NCBI GenBank assembly: GCA_044506885.1
Contig: JBIQKC010000001.1
Span: 62,001 to 126,000 of the forward strand
DNA length: 64,000 nucleotides
Reading direction: 5' to 3'
From: Croceibacterium_A sp044506885
GTDB taxonomy: Bacteria > Pseudomonadota > Alphaproteobacteria > Sphingomonadales > Sphingomonadaceae
This document shows positions 54,203 through 62,192 of the stretch, in pieces. Positions within the stretch are counted from its first letter, which is position 1. Each line of letters opens with the position of its first letter. The notes beneath the pieces were generated by a model. It was not told where the DNA came from. It did no database searches and saw only the letters and a list, made by a program, of their open reading frames with translations. The position numbers were made by a program, and so were the translations under genes.

Positions 54203-55588
54203 TCATGCGGTCGCCGGGGAAACGCCGCGCCGGCGCAGCACGGCAGGCGCGGTTTCTTTCAGGCCCATGGACACGAACCCGCTGACGACCGCGAGCACCA
54301 TCAGGACATAGAGGAACGTCTCGCTGCCGAACGTGTCGTTCAACATGCCGGCGATCGGAGGCCCGGCCACCCCGCCCAGCACTTCGCACGAACCCATGGC
54401 CAGGCCCAGCACCGTCGCATGATGGATCGGCTTGAAGGTTTCGGATGGAATCGTCGCCATGAAGATCGGGAAGATGCCGTTCACCGCCCAGCCGACGAAG
54501 ATGATCGGGATCAGCACCACGCCATAGCCGGCTATCGCCATCCACGAGAACGGGGAGATGCCCAGAGCGTCGAAGGCGGTTGGATCGAGATACAGCACGC
54601 CAAGCGGCCCGACCAGCGACAGGAACGGCAGAAACACCATCACCGGCTTGCGCCCGATCTTGTCGGACAGGCCCGAAACCACGAACGAATAGATCGCGGC
54701 GGCGATGCCGAGCGAGCCCACGACCCAGCTCATCGAACTCTCGTCGAGCCCGCGCTGCTGGACGAGGAACACCGGCATGAAGGCCCAGGTAATGACGAAG
54801 TGCGCGACCATGAGGATGCCGACGACGACGCAGATCCACATGTTGCGCACCTGCATGGCTTCGAGGATCGCCGCGATCCAGTCCGATGCCGCCCGGCCGA
54901 AGCCGCGCCGTTCCTTGCGCACGCTCTGGATGTTGGCCGGCTCCTTGAGCAGGAACCAGATGAGCACCGCGCTGACGATACCGGGGATGGCGGCGAGGTA
55001 GAATGCCTCGCGCCAGCTGAACATCTGCGCGAAGGCGACCAGCACGACCGGCGCGGCAAAGCTGCCGAGGAGGTTCGAGCCGAGGTTCTGCGCGACGCCC
55101 TGCGCGAGGCCGCGCCGTTCGGGATTGACTTCGCTGGCGACCATCGCGTGGCTGATCGGCATCACGCCGCCTTCCGCCGCGCCCATCAACAGGCGCGCCG
55201 CGAACAGGAACAGGAAGCTGGTGGCCAGTCCCGATATGAAGGAACAGACCGAGAAGGCCAGCGTGGCTATGACCAGCAACAGCTTGCGCTTGCCCAGGCT
55301 GTCGGAGAGTGCGCCGACAAAAAAGGCCGCGATTGCCCATGAAAAGCTCAGGCCCGCCGCCAGCAGGCCGATCTGGGTGCCCGAAAGCTCCAGCTCGGGC
55401 TGGACGAACGGCATCAGCGCATTGAGCGCCTGCCGGTCGAAGAACACGATGCCGAAATTGAGGCTGAGCAGGAAGACCAGCAGCGTCTGATAGCCCGGCG
55501 AGTTGGTGACCCAGTTGCCGGTGGGACTGTCTTCGTGCGCGAGGATTTCGGTTTCTGAAGTGATCGCCATCGTTTCCGGTTCTTTCAC
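54203..55588 (-). CDS. MFS transporter (paralogue B)
   Basis: 461 residues, twelve spans, with an extended N-terminus. Shares GALSDSLGKRKLLL, GGVMPISHAMVASEVNPERRGLAQG and the NFGIVFFDRQALN span-1 motif with its downstream neighbour. The stop-to-start gap is only 4 bases, and its own start overlaps the VOC gene stop as ATGA. Confidence 0.84.
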   Translation of the reverse strand: MKEPETMAITSETEILAHEDSPTGNWVTNSPGYQTLLVFLLSLNFGIVFFDRQALNALMPFVQPELELSGTQIGLLAAGLSFSWAIAAFFVGALSDSLGKRKLLLVIATLAFSVCSFISGLATSFLFLFAARLLMGAAEGGVMPISHAMVASEVNPERRGLAQGVAQNLGSNLLGSFAAPVVLVAFAQMFSWREAFYLAAIPGIVSAVLIWFLLKEPANIQSVRKERRGFGRAASDWIAAILEAMQVRNMWICVVVGILMVAHFVITWAFMPVFLVQQRGLDESSMSWVVGSLGIAAAIYSFVVSGLSDKIGRKPVMVFLPFLSLVGPLGVLYLDPTAFDALGISPFSWMAIAGYGVVLIPIIFVGWAVNGIFPIFMATIPSETFKPIHHATVLGLAMGSCEVLGGVAGPPIAGMLNDTFGSETFLYVLMVLAVVSGFVSMGLKETAPAVLRRRGVSPATA

Positions 55589-56130
55589 ATGAAGGGACGG
55601 ACGGGTTCGCTGCCGTCCCAGCCGCGGCTGGCTTCCCAGAAGCGGGTGAAGGTGGCGTCCATGCCGGGGGTGACCGGCAGCAGCTCTATGAAGCCGAGCT
55701 GCGCGCCGGCGCCGTTGTCGAGATAGACCACTTCGCCCCCGGTGGGGACGGCGGCGCGGAACGTTTCGGTGTAGCCGCGCGCCTGATAGGCGCGGCTGTC
55801 TGCGTCCACGTCCGCACAGGCGATGCCGACATGGTGAAAGCCGTAGCCGCGCAGATCCATCGTTTCCTTGTAGACCGACGGGTGATCGTCGAGCGGCTGA
55901 ATCAGCTCGATCAGCATGTGCCCGGCAAAGCCCATGGCGATGGTGATGTCGGCCTTCGATTCGGCGCCGCGATAGACCTGCCCCGGCACCACGAAATTGG
56001 GCAGGACGAAGAACGGCCCGGCGCGCATATCCGCCACCCAGCGGTCTATCGCCTCATGCAAATCCGGAACGATGAACGCCGTTTGCGCCACGCCGCCCAT
56101 CGGCTGGCCGTAGCCGAGCTCTGCTGTCAT
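55585..56130 (-). CDS. VOC (glyoxalase/dioxygenase fold) protein
   Basis: 181 residues of one double beta-alpha-beta-beta-beta unit pair. GGVAQTAFIVPDLHEAIDRWV begins the first module, and GYGFHHVGIACADVDADSRAYQARG is the second, with HHVGI as metal-ligand strand. ATG 56130 follows GGGAGAGG. First gene of the minus-strand catabolic operon (VOC, two MFS, cupin, SDR, two ADH). Could be a lyase, epimerase or extradiol-type enzyme. Confidence 0.75.
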   Translation of the reverse strand: MTAELGYGQPMGGVAQTAFIVPDLHEAIDRWVADMRAGPFFVLPNFVVPGQVYRGAESKADITIAMGFAGHMLIELIQPLDDHPSVYKETMDLRGYGFHHVGIACADVDADSRAYQARGYTETFRAAVPTGGEVVYLDNGAGAQLGFIELLPVTPGMDATFTRFWEASRGWDGSEPVRPFM

Positions 56131-56227
56131 GAACCTCTCCCGCACCGTGTGCCCCGGCGTTTCGCGCACTGGCTCGCCAATCGGCGCGACAAAGTCAATC
56201 GCGGCGTGGCCGACTCAAGTCCCCATT

Positions 56228-56370
56228 CGTCACCCTGAACTTGTTTCAGGGTCCATTCGTCGTCCAGCGCGGAGCTCTGGGTTCGAGACCTGCCGTGCCG
56301 CAAAGTCGCCCACGACCCCACGTTCCGGAAGCGCGGCGCGATGGATGCTGAAACAGGTTCGGCATGACGA
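56228..56370. repeat. Inverted pair of sphingomonad-type interspersed repeats
   Basis: TCACCCTGAACTTGTTTCAG (from 56231) and, inverted, ATGGATGCTGAAACAGGTTC (from about 56341) are diverged copies of the TGAACTTGTTTCAG-type repeat that is scattered through sphingomonad genomes. The pair spans about 140 bases between the VOC start and the MITE-like element. No coding potential is seen. Confidence 0.6.
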
Positions 56371-56375
56371 GCCTA

Positions 56376-56641
56376 AGGGTCAGGACCCATTAAATGCGCG
56401 CCCGAGGTTTGAAGCGATTTTGTTCAGAGTAAGGAGGCAGGACGCTGGAATATGTCGATATTTCAAGTCCTGCCGACGCTGCCCTGGGCAAAATCGGTCA
56501 AATCCCGCAGGGACGCCGAAATGGCTTCGATCTCGTGCCCGCGCGGCCTCGCGGGTAGCGATGCTACCCGCGGCGGCCACCCGAACCCGATACCTTCGCC
56601 ATTTCGACGCCTCGGGTGCGCATTTAATGGGTCCTGACCCT
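56376..56641. mobile_element. 266-bp MITE-like element
   Basis: Terminal inverted repeats of 32 bases (56376-56407 and 56610-56641) begin AGGGTCAGGACCCATTAAAT and differ at one position only. No transposase lies inside. Possible TA flank duplications are seen on both sides but are not conclusive. It inserts between the divergent catabolic operon and the aldolase operon, where it could separate or provide promoter elements. Confidence 0.72.
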
Positions 56642-56697
56642 ATGGTTTGGATGTCGTTTTGGGCTAAGCCGTGCCCAACGGAGAGAGGATCGGAAGA

Positions 56698-57453
56698 ATG
56701 GCCACCCAGCTCAGGCGCAATTCGGATTGCAGCGAGGCGGAACGGGTCGCCCGGCAGGATCTGGCTGCATGCTATCGCATCTTCGACATGCTCGGCTGGT
56801 CGGAATCGATCTACAACCACATCACCGTGCGCGTTCCGGGGGAAGAAGCGTTCCTGATCAACCCGTTCGGGCTGCTGTGGTCCGAAGTGACGGCCAGCAA
56901 CCTGGTCAAGATCGACAGCGACGGCAACAAGCTGTGCGGCAGTCCCCATCCGGTGAACCTGGCCGGCTTTACCCAGCATTCGGTGTTCCACCGGCATCTG
57001 CCGTGGGCCCACGCCATCGTTCATACGCACACGCCCGACACGATGGCGGTGTGTTCGAGCGAGGAAGGGCTGACGCCGACCAACTTCTATTCGTGCTTCT
57101 TCGACGGTGCGATCGGCTATCACGATTTCGAAGGCATCACCGTGCGCGCCGAAGAGGGCGAGCGGCTGGTCCGCAACATCGGCAACAACAAGGTCCTGAT
57201 GTTGCGCAATCACGGCCCGGTGGTGATGGCCGAAACGCTGCCGGCGATGTTCCTCAGCTATTACATGCTCCAGCGCGCGTGCGAGATTCAGGTCAAGACC
57301 AGCGCTCTGGGCAAGCCGATCCGGGTGCCGCCCGAGGTTGTCGAGGTGCATCAGCGCGACCGCGACAGGATGCTGACCGCCGAGTTCGGCAAGCTCGACT
57401 TCGAAGCCTGGAAGCGCAAGCTCGACACGGTGGACCGGAGCTGGCGCGAATGA
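56698..57453 (+). CDS. Class II aldolase/adducin family protein
   Basis: 251 residues. The metal-binding His pair is in HAIVHTHTPDTMAV, with a third His in MLRNHGPVVMAET. SIYNHITVRVPGEEAFLINPFGLLWSEVTASNLV is the conserved N-terminal substrate region. Enzymes of this family cleave or decarboxylate hydroxy-acids. ATG 56698 (GGAAGA upstream) is preferred to GTG 56671. Its stop overlaps the zinc-ribbon gene start. Confidence 0.84.
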   Translation: MATQLRRNSDCSEAERVARQDLAACYRIFDMLGWSESIYNHITVRVPGEEAFLINPFGLLWSEVTASNLVKIDSDGNKLCGSPHPVNLAGFTQHSVFHRHLPWAHAIVHTHTPDTMAVCSSEEGLTPTNFYSCFFDGAIGYHDFEGITVRAEEGERLVRNIGNNKVLMLRNHGPVVMAETLPAMFLSYYMLQRACEIQVKTSALGKPIRVPPEVVEVHQRDRDRMLTAEFGKLDFEAWKRKLDTVDRSWRE

Positions 57454-57662
57454 GCAAGTCCTGCCCCAAGTGCGGCGGGCGGATGGAGCAGGGCTTCGTT
57501 CCCGAAGCCAAGGACCATTCGACGAAAGTGGAGATGTGGGTCTCGGGCGCGCCGCGCAAGAAGTGGTGGGGGCTCGATTTCAAGGGGCTCAAGCAGCTCG
57601 AGATCGAGACCTGGCGCTGCGGCCGCTGCGCCTATCTGGAAAGCTACGCGCCCGGCGCATGA
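57450..57662 (+). CDS. Zinc-ribbon small protein
   Basis: 70 residues. CPKCGGRMEQGF at the N-terminus and WRCGRCAYLESYA at the C-terminus form a four-cysteine zinc ribbon. The middle (WVSGAPRKKWWGLDFKG) is tryptophan-rich. Overlaps both neighbours by four bases (ATGA), so the three genes are tightly coupled. Function unknown. Confidence 0.72.
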   Translation: MSKSCPKCGGRMEQGFVPEAKDHSTKVEMWVSGAPRKKWWGLDFKGLKQLEIETWRCGRCAYLESYAPGA

Positions 57663-58198
57663 CCGATCTGACCGTCAATGACCGGCCGGTGCGGTTCGAC
57701 ATGGATCCGCGAACTCCGCTGCTGTGGGCGCTGCGCGATGCGGCCAACCTCACCGGGACCAAGTACGGCTGCGGCGCGGGGGATTGCGGCGCGTGCATGG
57801 TGCTGATCGACGGCGCCGCGCTGAGGAGCTGTCTGGTCACGCTGGCCGAATGCGAAGGGCGGATCGTCACTACGATCGAAGGGCTGTCGCGCGACCGGTC
57901 GCATCCGGTGCAGCAGGCGCTGGTGGCAGAGCAGGCGATCCAGTGCGGTTTCTGCACCCCCGGCATCGCCATCGCCGCCGCCGCGCTGCTGGCGCGCAAC
58001 GCCGATCCGGGCGAGGAGGAGATCAAGGAGGCGATTCCGAACCTCTGCCGCTGCGGCGTCTATCCCCGCCTGATCCGCGCGATTCAGCGCGCGGGGCGGG
58101 TGGCGCGGCGGGCGGAGCGGATCAGCGCCGCGCCGGCGCCGGGCATCGACCCGCTCGACGCCGCCGCCGCCGTTCCGGCGATGCGGGCGCGGGAATGA
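57659..58198 (+). CDS. (2Fe-2S) subunit of a molybdenum hydroxylase (orphan)
   Basis: 179 residues. Plant-type ferredoxin cluster KYGCGAGDCGACMVL with a fourth Cys in LRSCLV, then the second cluster QCGFCTPGIAIAAAALL and NLCRCGVYPRLIRAI. This is the small subunit of xanthine-oxidase/isoquinoline-1-oxidoreductase enzymes. The molybdopterin large subunit is not next to it (arsenate reductase follows), nor elsewhere in the window. It may pair with a distant large subunit or the aldolase operon may have lost one. Confidence 0.82.
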   Translation: MTDLTVNDRPVRFDMDPRTPLLWALRDAANLTGTKYGCGAGDCGACMVLIDGAALRSCLVTLAECEGRIVTTIEGLSRDRSHPVQQALVAEQAIQCGFCTPGIAIAAAALLARNADPGEEEIKEAIPNLCRCGVYPRLIRAIQRAGRVARRAERISAAPAPGIDPLDAAAAVPAMRARE

Positions 58199-58211
58199 CA
58201 GGAGACAAAAA

Positions 58212-58556
58212 ATGAAGGCGACGATCTGGCACAATCCCAATTGCAGCAAATCCCGCGCCGCGCTGGAGCGCTTGCAGGCCGAACCGGGGATCGCGCTGGA
58301 AGTGGTGCAGTATCTCAAGCATCCGCCGGGCGCGGAGAAACTGGCGCAGCTCTACCGCGACGCGGGCATGGCCGCGCGCGACGGCCTGCGCCTGCAAGGG
58401 ACCGACGCGAAGGAACGCGGGCTGACCGAGGCGGACGACGCCACGGTGATCGCGGCGATGGCGGCAGACCCGAAGCTGATCGAACGGCCGCTGGTCGAAA
58501 CCGAAAAGGGCGTCCGCCTGTGCCGCCCGACGGAGCGGATCGAGGAGATCCTGTAG
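58212..58556 (+). CDS. ArsC-family reductase (Spx/ArsC thioredoxin fold)
   Basis: 114 residues. The active site HNPNCSKSRAAL carries the catalytic Cys12, and RPLVETEKGVRLCRPTERI is the conserved end. Predicted glutaredoxin-dependent arsenate reductase. CAGGAG lies about 8 bases upstream. No other arsenic genes are near, so a general thiol role is also possible. Confidence 0.82.
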   Translation: MKATIWHNPNCSKSRAALERLQAEPGIALEVVQYLKHPPGAEKLAQLYRDAGMAARDGLRLQGTDAKERGLTEADDATVIAAMAADPKLIERPLVETEKGVRLCRPTERIEEIL

Positions 58557-58570
58557 GATCGGGGGTTAGG

Positions 58571-58596
58571 GGCGGTTTGAATTTCCGCCCCCCTCG
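58571..58596. terminator. Hairpin after the arsC-like gene
   Basis: GGGGCGG (about 58571) pairs with CCGCCCC after a TTTGAATTT loop. It lies 15 bases after the stop. A clear U-run is missing, so this is a weak terminator. Confidence 0.5.
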
Positions 58597-58747
58597 CAAT
58601 GACGAAGAAGAATGCAAACCGACATTCCCGGAAAGGGTGACCGCTTGCATTGCGCGGCAAGATTTGCCAGTCGGCATCCATGGTCGAAAGCGCGTCGATG
58701 CCGAAGCTGTCAGCGCGCCGCGCAGCAAGAGGGGCGCGTTTCCGCAC

Positions 58748-59371
58748 ATGAATGGCAGCGAACTGGCCGAGGCGCGCCGCGCCGGCCTGCGCAAACGCAT
58801 CGAGCGGGCGCTGGGGCCGGCCGGAGTGTTCTTCCGCGGCTTTCTGGAGCATCCGCGGATGGTCGGGTCGATCATCCCGTCGTCGGGCTCGACGATTGAA
58901 AGGATGCTCGCGCCCGTGAAGTGGGACGAATGCAGGCTGTTCGTCGAATACGGCCCCGGCGTCGGCACGTTCTGCCGCCCGGTACTCGACCGGTTGCCGC
59001 GCGACGGCGAACTGGTGGTAATCGACACCAACCCGCTGTTCATCGATTATCTGAAGAAGACCATCACCGACAGCCGCTTCCACGCCGTGCTCGGCTCGGC
59101 CGAGGATGTCGAGGAGATCGTGCAGGCATTGGGCCACGAGAAGGCCGACTACGTGCTTTCGGGCCTGCCGTTCTCGACCCTGCCCGAAGGCATCGGCCCG
59201 GCGATCGCCGCCGCGACCTGGCGCGTGGTGCGGCCGGGCGGGGCGTTCCTGACCTATCAGTTCAGCACTGTCGCCCGCGACCTGACAGCGCGCTTTTTCG
59301 AGCGCGTCGATACCGGGTTCGCGTGGCTGAACATCCCCCCGTGCCTGCTGGCATGGGGCTGGAAAGCCTGA
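58748..59371 (+). CDS. SAM-dependent methyltransferase (PmtA-like)
   Basis: 207 residues. FFRGFLEHPRMVGSIIPSS is the hallmark N-terminus of the phospholipid N-methyltransferase-like group. Motif I is LFVEYGPGVGTFCRPVL, and the post-I acidic residue is in LVVIDTNPLF. ADYVLSGLPFSTLPE is the catalytic loop. Could methylate phosphatidylethanolamine or a ribosomal/quinone substrate. ATG 58748 is the first start that leaves a normal N-terminus. Confidence 0.75.
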   Translation: MNGSELAEARRAGLRKRIERALGPAGVFFRGFLEHPRMVGSIIPSSGSTIERMLAPVKWDECRLFVEYGPGVGTFCRPVLDRLPRDGELVVIDTNPLFIDYLKKTITDSRFHAVLGSAEDVEEIVQALGHEKADYVLSGLPFSTLPEGIGPAIAAATWRVVRPGGAFLTYQFSTVARDLTARFFERVDTGFAWLNIPPCLLAWGWKA

Positions 59372-59380
59372 GGGCGGGCC

Positions 59381-60205
59381 TTACTCGAAGGTTTCGCTCA
59401 CCGCTGCGGCGGAGGGGCCCGCGAGCTGCCGATGCGCGGCGGCGATCACCGCCACGAACACGACCGACATGGCCGCGCTGATGAGGCCGGAAAGGATCCC
59501 GTTCAGCGTCAGGCCCACGCCCGTTCCCACGGCCAGCGTCAGCGCGCCCACGATCATGCCGAGGATCACGGCGATCACGATGTAGACGATCGCCAGCAGC
59601 AGGTAGAACAGGAACAGGCGCAGGCTGTTGCCTTTCGTCAGCCGCCAGCTCCGGGTGAGCACCTTGATCGGGTTGTAGACCTTGTCGATGGCGATCACCG
59701 GGCCGGAAAGCGAGAGCTTGACGGATACGTAGATGGCCAGCACCGCGGCGATGACTACGATCAACGCTCCGATCGCGGTGCTTCCCGTTCCCACGGCGAC
59801 GGCCGCGAGGATACCGATCCCCAGCCCCAGGCCGATCACCAGGAGAATGTACGTGCCGATAGCGGGAAGCAGGCCGGTAATGCCGATGCGGATCGCCTGG
59901 CCCACCGTGGGCCGGGTGTGATCGCGCAGAAGCGCGAGCAGCGCGAGGTAGCCGACGATGCTGGCGAGGGAGATCAGCACCAGCAACCACCACCACTGGC
60001 CGTAGACCGCCATCGCCGCCTGCGTGGCGAGTTCCGGATCGGAGATGGCGATGCTTTCCATTTCCGCCTGCGTATCGCCGGTGAACAGCGCCAGAACTAC
60101 GCTGGGGAGGAAGAAGAACAGACCGGCTATGATCAGCAGCACTTCGCGGTTGCGCGTCATCATCGCCGTCGCATCGCGCCAGGCCGCGCTCATGTCGAAC
60201 TTCAT
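59381..60205 (-). CDS. Polytopic membrane protein of unknown function
   Basis: 274 residues with six predicted spans, e.g. VLLIIAGLFFFLPSVVLALF and LLPAIGTYILLVIGLGLGIG. The central SGPVIAIDKVYNPIKVLTRSWRL resembles the membrane domain accompanying glycerophosphodiester phosphodiesterases, but no catalytic part is present. Ends nine bases from the convergent methyltransferase gene. Confidence 0.65.
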   Translation of the reverse strand: MKFDMSAAWRDATAMMTRNREVLLIIAGLFFFLPSVVLALFTGDTQAEMESIAISDPELATQAAMAVYGQWWWLLVLISLASIVGYLALLALLRDHTRPTVGQAIRIGITGLLPAIGTYILLVIGLGLGIGILAAVAVGTGSTAIGALIVVIAAVLAIYVSVKLSLSGPVIAIDKVYNPIKVLTRSWRLTKGNSLRLFLFYLLLAIVYIVIAVILGMIVGALTLAVGTGVGLTLNGILSGLISAAMSVVFVAVIAAAHRQLAGPSAAAVSETFE

Positions 60206-60263
60206 GCCACCTCTCCCTTCCTGCCGGACGGCACTTGATAAGCGCGATTGCAGTCGCCAGCAA

Positions 60264-60941
60264 ATGATCGCGATGAACCCTGCGGAAAAACCCGGAATCG
60301 AATGGCGGCGCGCCGGCGCGCCCGTGCCCTATCGCGAAGCGCTGACCGGGCAGGAGGCGCGCAACGCCGCGATCGCCGCGGGGGAGGCGGAGGAGCTGGT
60401 CTGGCTGCTCGAACACCCGCCGGTCTACACCGCCGGGACCAGCGCGCCGCCGGCCGAGCTGCTCGATGCGCGGTTCGAGGTGGTCGAGACGGGGCGCGGC
60501 GGGCGCTACACCTATCACGGGCCGGGGCAGCGCGTCGGCTATGTGCTGCTCGACCTGTCGCGGCGCGGGCGCGACGTGCGGCGGTTCGTCCATGCGCTGG
60601 AAGGCTGGGTGATCGCGACGCTGGCGGATTTCGGGGTCGTGGCATGGTCGGCGCCCGAACGGATCGGCATCTGGACGCGCGACGTCGATGGGTCCGAAGC
60701 CAAGATCGGCGCGATCGGCGTGCGCGTGCGGCGCTGGGTGACGATGCACGGGTTCGCGGTCAATCTCGACTCCGACCTGAGCCACTTTTCCGGCATCGTG
60801 CCGTGCGGGATTGCCGAATACGGCGTCACCAGCCTGGCCCGGCTCGGCCTTGCGGTGAGCGCCGAGGAATGGGATGGGGCGCTGCGGGCGCGGTTCGGTG
60901 CATTCCTCGCCGCGCTCCATGGTTCGGAGGTGTCGCCTTGA
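60264..60941 (+). CDS. lipB: Octanoyltransferase LipB
   Basis: 225 residues. RYTYHGPGQRVGYVLLDL (substrate loop), catalytic Lys in SEAKIGAIGVRVRRW and nucleophile Cys in GIVPCGIAEYGVTSL are all present. It transfers octanoyl from acyl carrier protein to lipoyl domains. Start is ATG 60264 or 60273. Its stop overlaps the next gene's TTG start, so the lipoprotein is coupled to it. Confidence 0.92.
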   Translation: MIAMNPAEKPGIEWRRAGAPVPYREALTGQEARNAAIAAGEAEELVWLLEHPPVYTAGTSAPPAELLDARFEVVETGRGGRYTYHGPGQRVGYVLLDLSRRGRDVRRFVHALEGWVIATLADFGVVAWSAPERIGIWTRDVDGSEAKIGAIGVRVRRWVTMHGFAVNLDSDLSHFSGIVPCGIAEYGVTSLARLGLAVSAEEWDGALRARFGAFLAALHGSEVSP

Positions 60942-61240
60942 AATCCACGCGCCTGTTGCTGTGCCTGTCGCCGGTCGCGCTGCTGGCCGCGTGCGGCGAT
61001 TCGCCGTCCGCGGAGGAAGGCGCGGCCACCGGAGAAGTGCTCGAAGGCACGATCAGCGATGCGATGCTGCCGCTCGACCGGGTCCGCTCGCAGGCCCCCC
61101 TCGCGCCCCGGCAGCAATCGGCGACGCCCGGCGAGAGCGAGGATCAGGCGGACGGCGCGGAAGCTGAAGGCGGCGAAGAAGGCGAAGCTGCGCCCGCCGA
61201 TCAACCGGAAGCTGTGGAGGTCGACGACGCACAGGGCTGA
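60938..61240 (+). CDS. Small lipoprotein coupled to lipB
   Basis: 100 residues from TTG 60938, which follows GGAGG by seven bases inside lipB. The signal peptide ends LLAAC (Cys near 19). The mature part is acidic, ending GEEGEAAPADQPEAVEVDDA, with no known domain. Convergent with the CitE-like gene six bases later. Confidence 0.65.
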   Translation: MKSTRLLLCLSPVALLAACGDSPSAEEGAATGEVLEGTISDAMLPLDRVRSQAPLAPRQQSATPGESEDQADGAEAEGGEEGEAAPADQPEAVEVDDAQG

Positions 61241-61246
61241 GCGCGC

Positions 61247-62122
61247 TCAACCCAGCCGCGCCAGCAGGCGGCGGGCCTGTTCGAGGTGGGGCTGGTCGAT
61301 CATCCGCCCGTCGAGTTGGAGCGCGCCTGCGTCGGGATTGGCGCTGAAAGCGTTCACGATCGCCCGCGCCTCGGCGATCTCCGCTTCGCCGGGGGTGAAG
61401 GCGGCGTTGATTATCGGCACTTGCGCCGGGTGGATCGCCAGCATGCCGGAAAAGCCGTCGGCGTGAGAGGCTGCGGCGGAACGCTCCAGCGCTGCGACAT
61501 CGCGGAAATCGGCCTGCAACGTGTCGATCGCCATGACTCCGCGCGCGTGAGCGGCAAGCAGCACCAGGGCGCGGACGTAGCGGAAGGCATCGGTCCAGCG
61601 CCCATCCGGATCGCGTTTGCGCGACGCGCCGATCGCGGCCGACAGGTCCTCCGCCCCCCAGGTCAGGCCCGCGAGGCGCGGCAGCGAAGCGTCCGCATAG
61701 GCGGCAATGCCGAGCGCCGCCGCGGGCGTCTCGCTGACGAGCGGCAGGATCGCGGTCGAGCCGGTGGGCGCGCCGCCCCGCTGCTCGTGCGCGTGAAGTT
61801 CGCCGGCGAGCGCCTGCAACTGCTCCGGCCCGGCGGCCTTGGGCACCATGACGCCGTCTGGCCGGCCGGGCATCACCGCGGCCAGATCGTCGCGCCACAG
61901 CGGCGTGTCGAGCGGATTGATCCGCACCCAGCGCGCCGGGCCGCCGTCCTGCCGGGCCTGACGCTCCAGCCAGCCTTTCGCCAGCACGCGCGCGTGCGAC
62001 TTTGCCGGAGGCGCCACGGCGTCCTCGAGATCGACAATCACCACGTCGGCGCCGTAGCCGGCGACTTTCCCCAGCTTGGCCTCGCTGTCGCCGGGGACGA
62101 ACAGCCACGAACGCATCGCCAT
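61247..62122 (-). CDS. CoA ester lyase (CitE/HpcH-HpaI family)
   Basis: 291 residues with TIM-barrel signatures RSWLFVPGDSEAKLGKV, ADVVIVDLEDAVAPPAK (Mg-binding Glu/Asp), WVRINPLDTPLW and MLAIHPAQVPIINAAF. Family members cleave malyl/citramalyl/citryl-CoA. ATG 62122 is chosen because AAGGGG lies nine bases upstream; ATG 62131 is too close to it. No partner CitF/CitD gene is nearby, so a malyl/citramalyl-CoA-type reaction is likelier. Confidence 0.8.
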   Translation of the reverse strand: MAMRSWLFVPGDSEAKLGKVAGYGADVVIVDLEDAVAPPAKSHARVLAKGWLERQARQDGGPARWVRINPLDTPLWRDDLAAVMPGRPDGVMVPKAAGPEQLQALAGELHAHEQRGGAPTGSTAILPLVSETPAAALGIAAYADASLPRLAGLTWGAEDLSAAIGASRKRDPDGRWTDAFRYVRALVLLAAHARGVMAIDTLQADFRDVAALERSAAASHADGFSGMLAIHPAQVPIINAAFTPGEAEIAEARAIVNAFSANPDAGALQLDGRMIDQPHLEQARRLLARLG

Positions 62123-62192
62123 CTTGCGCATCCCCTTCGGCAGCTTGCCGCTATCCTATAGCCAAGCCATGCCGAGGCGCTAGACGGACGCG

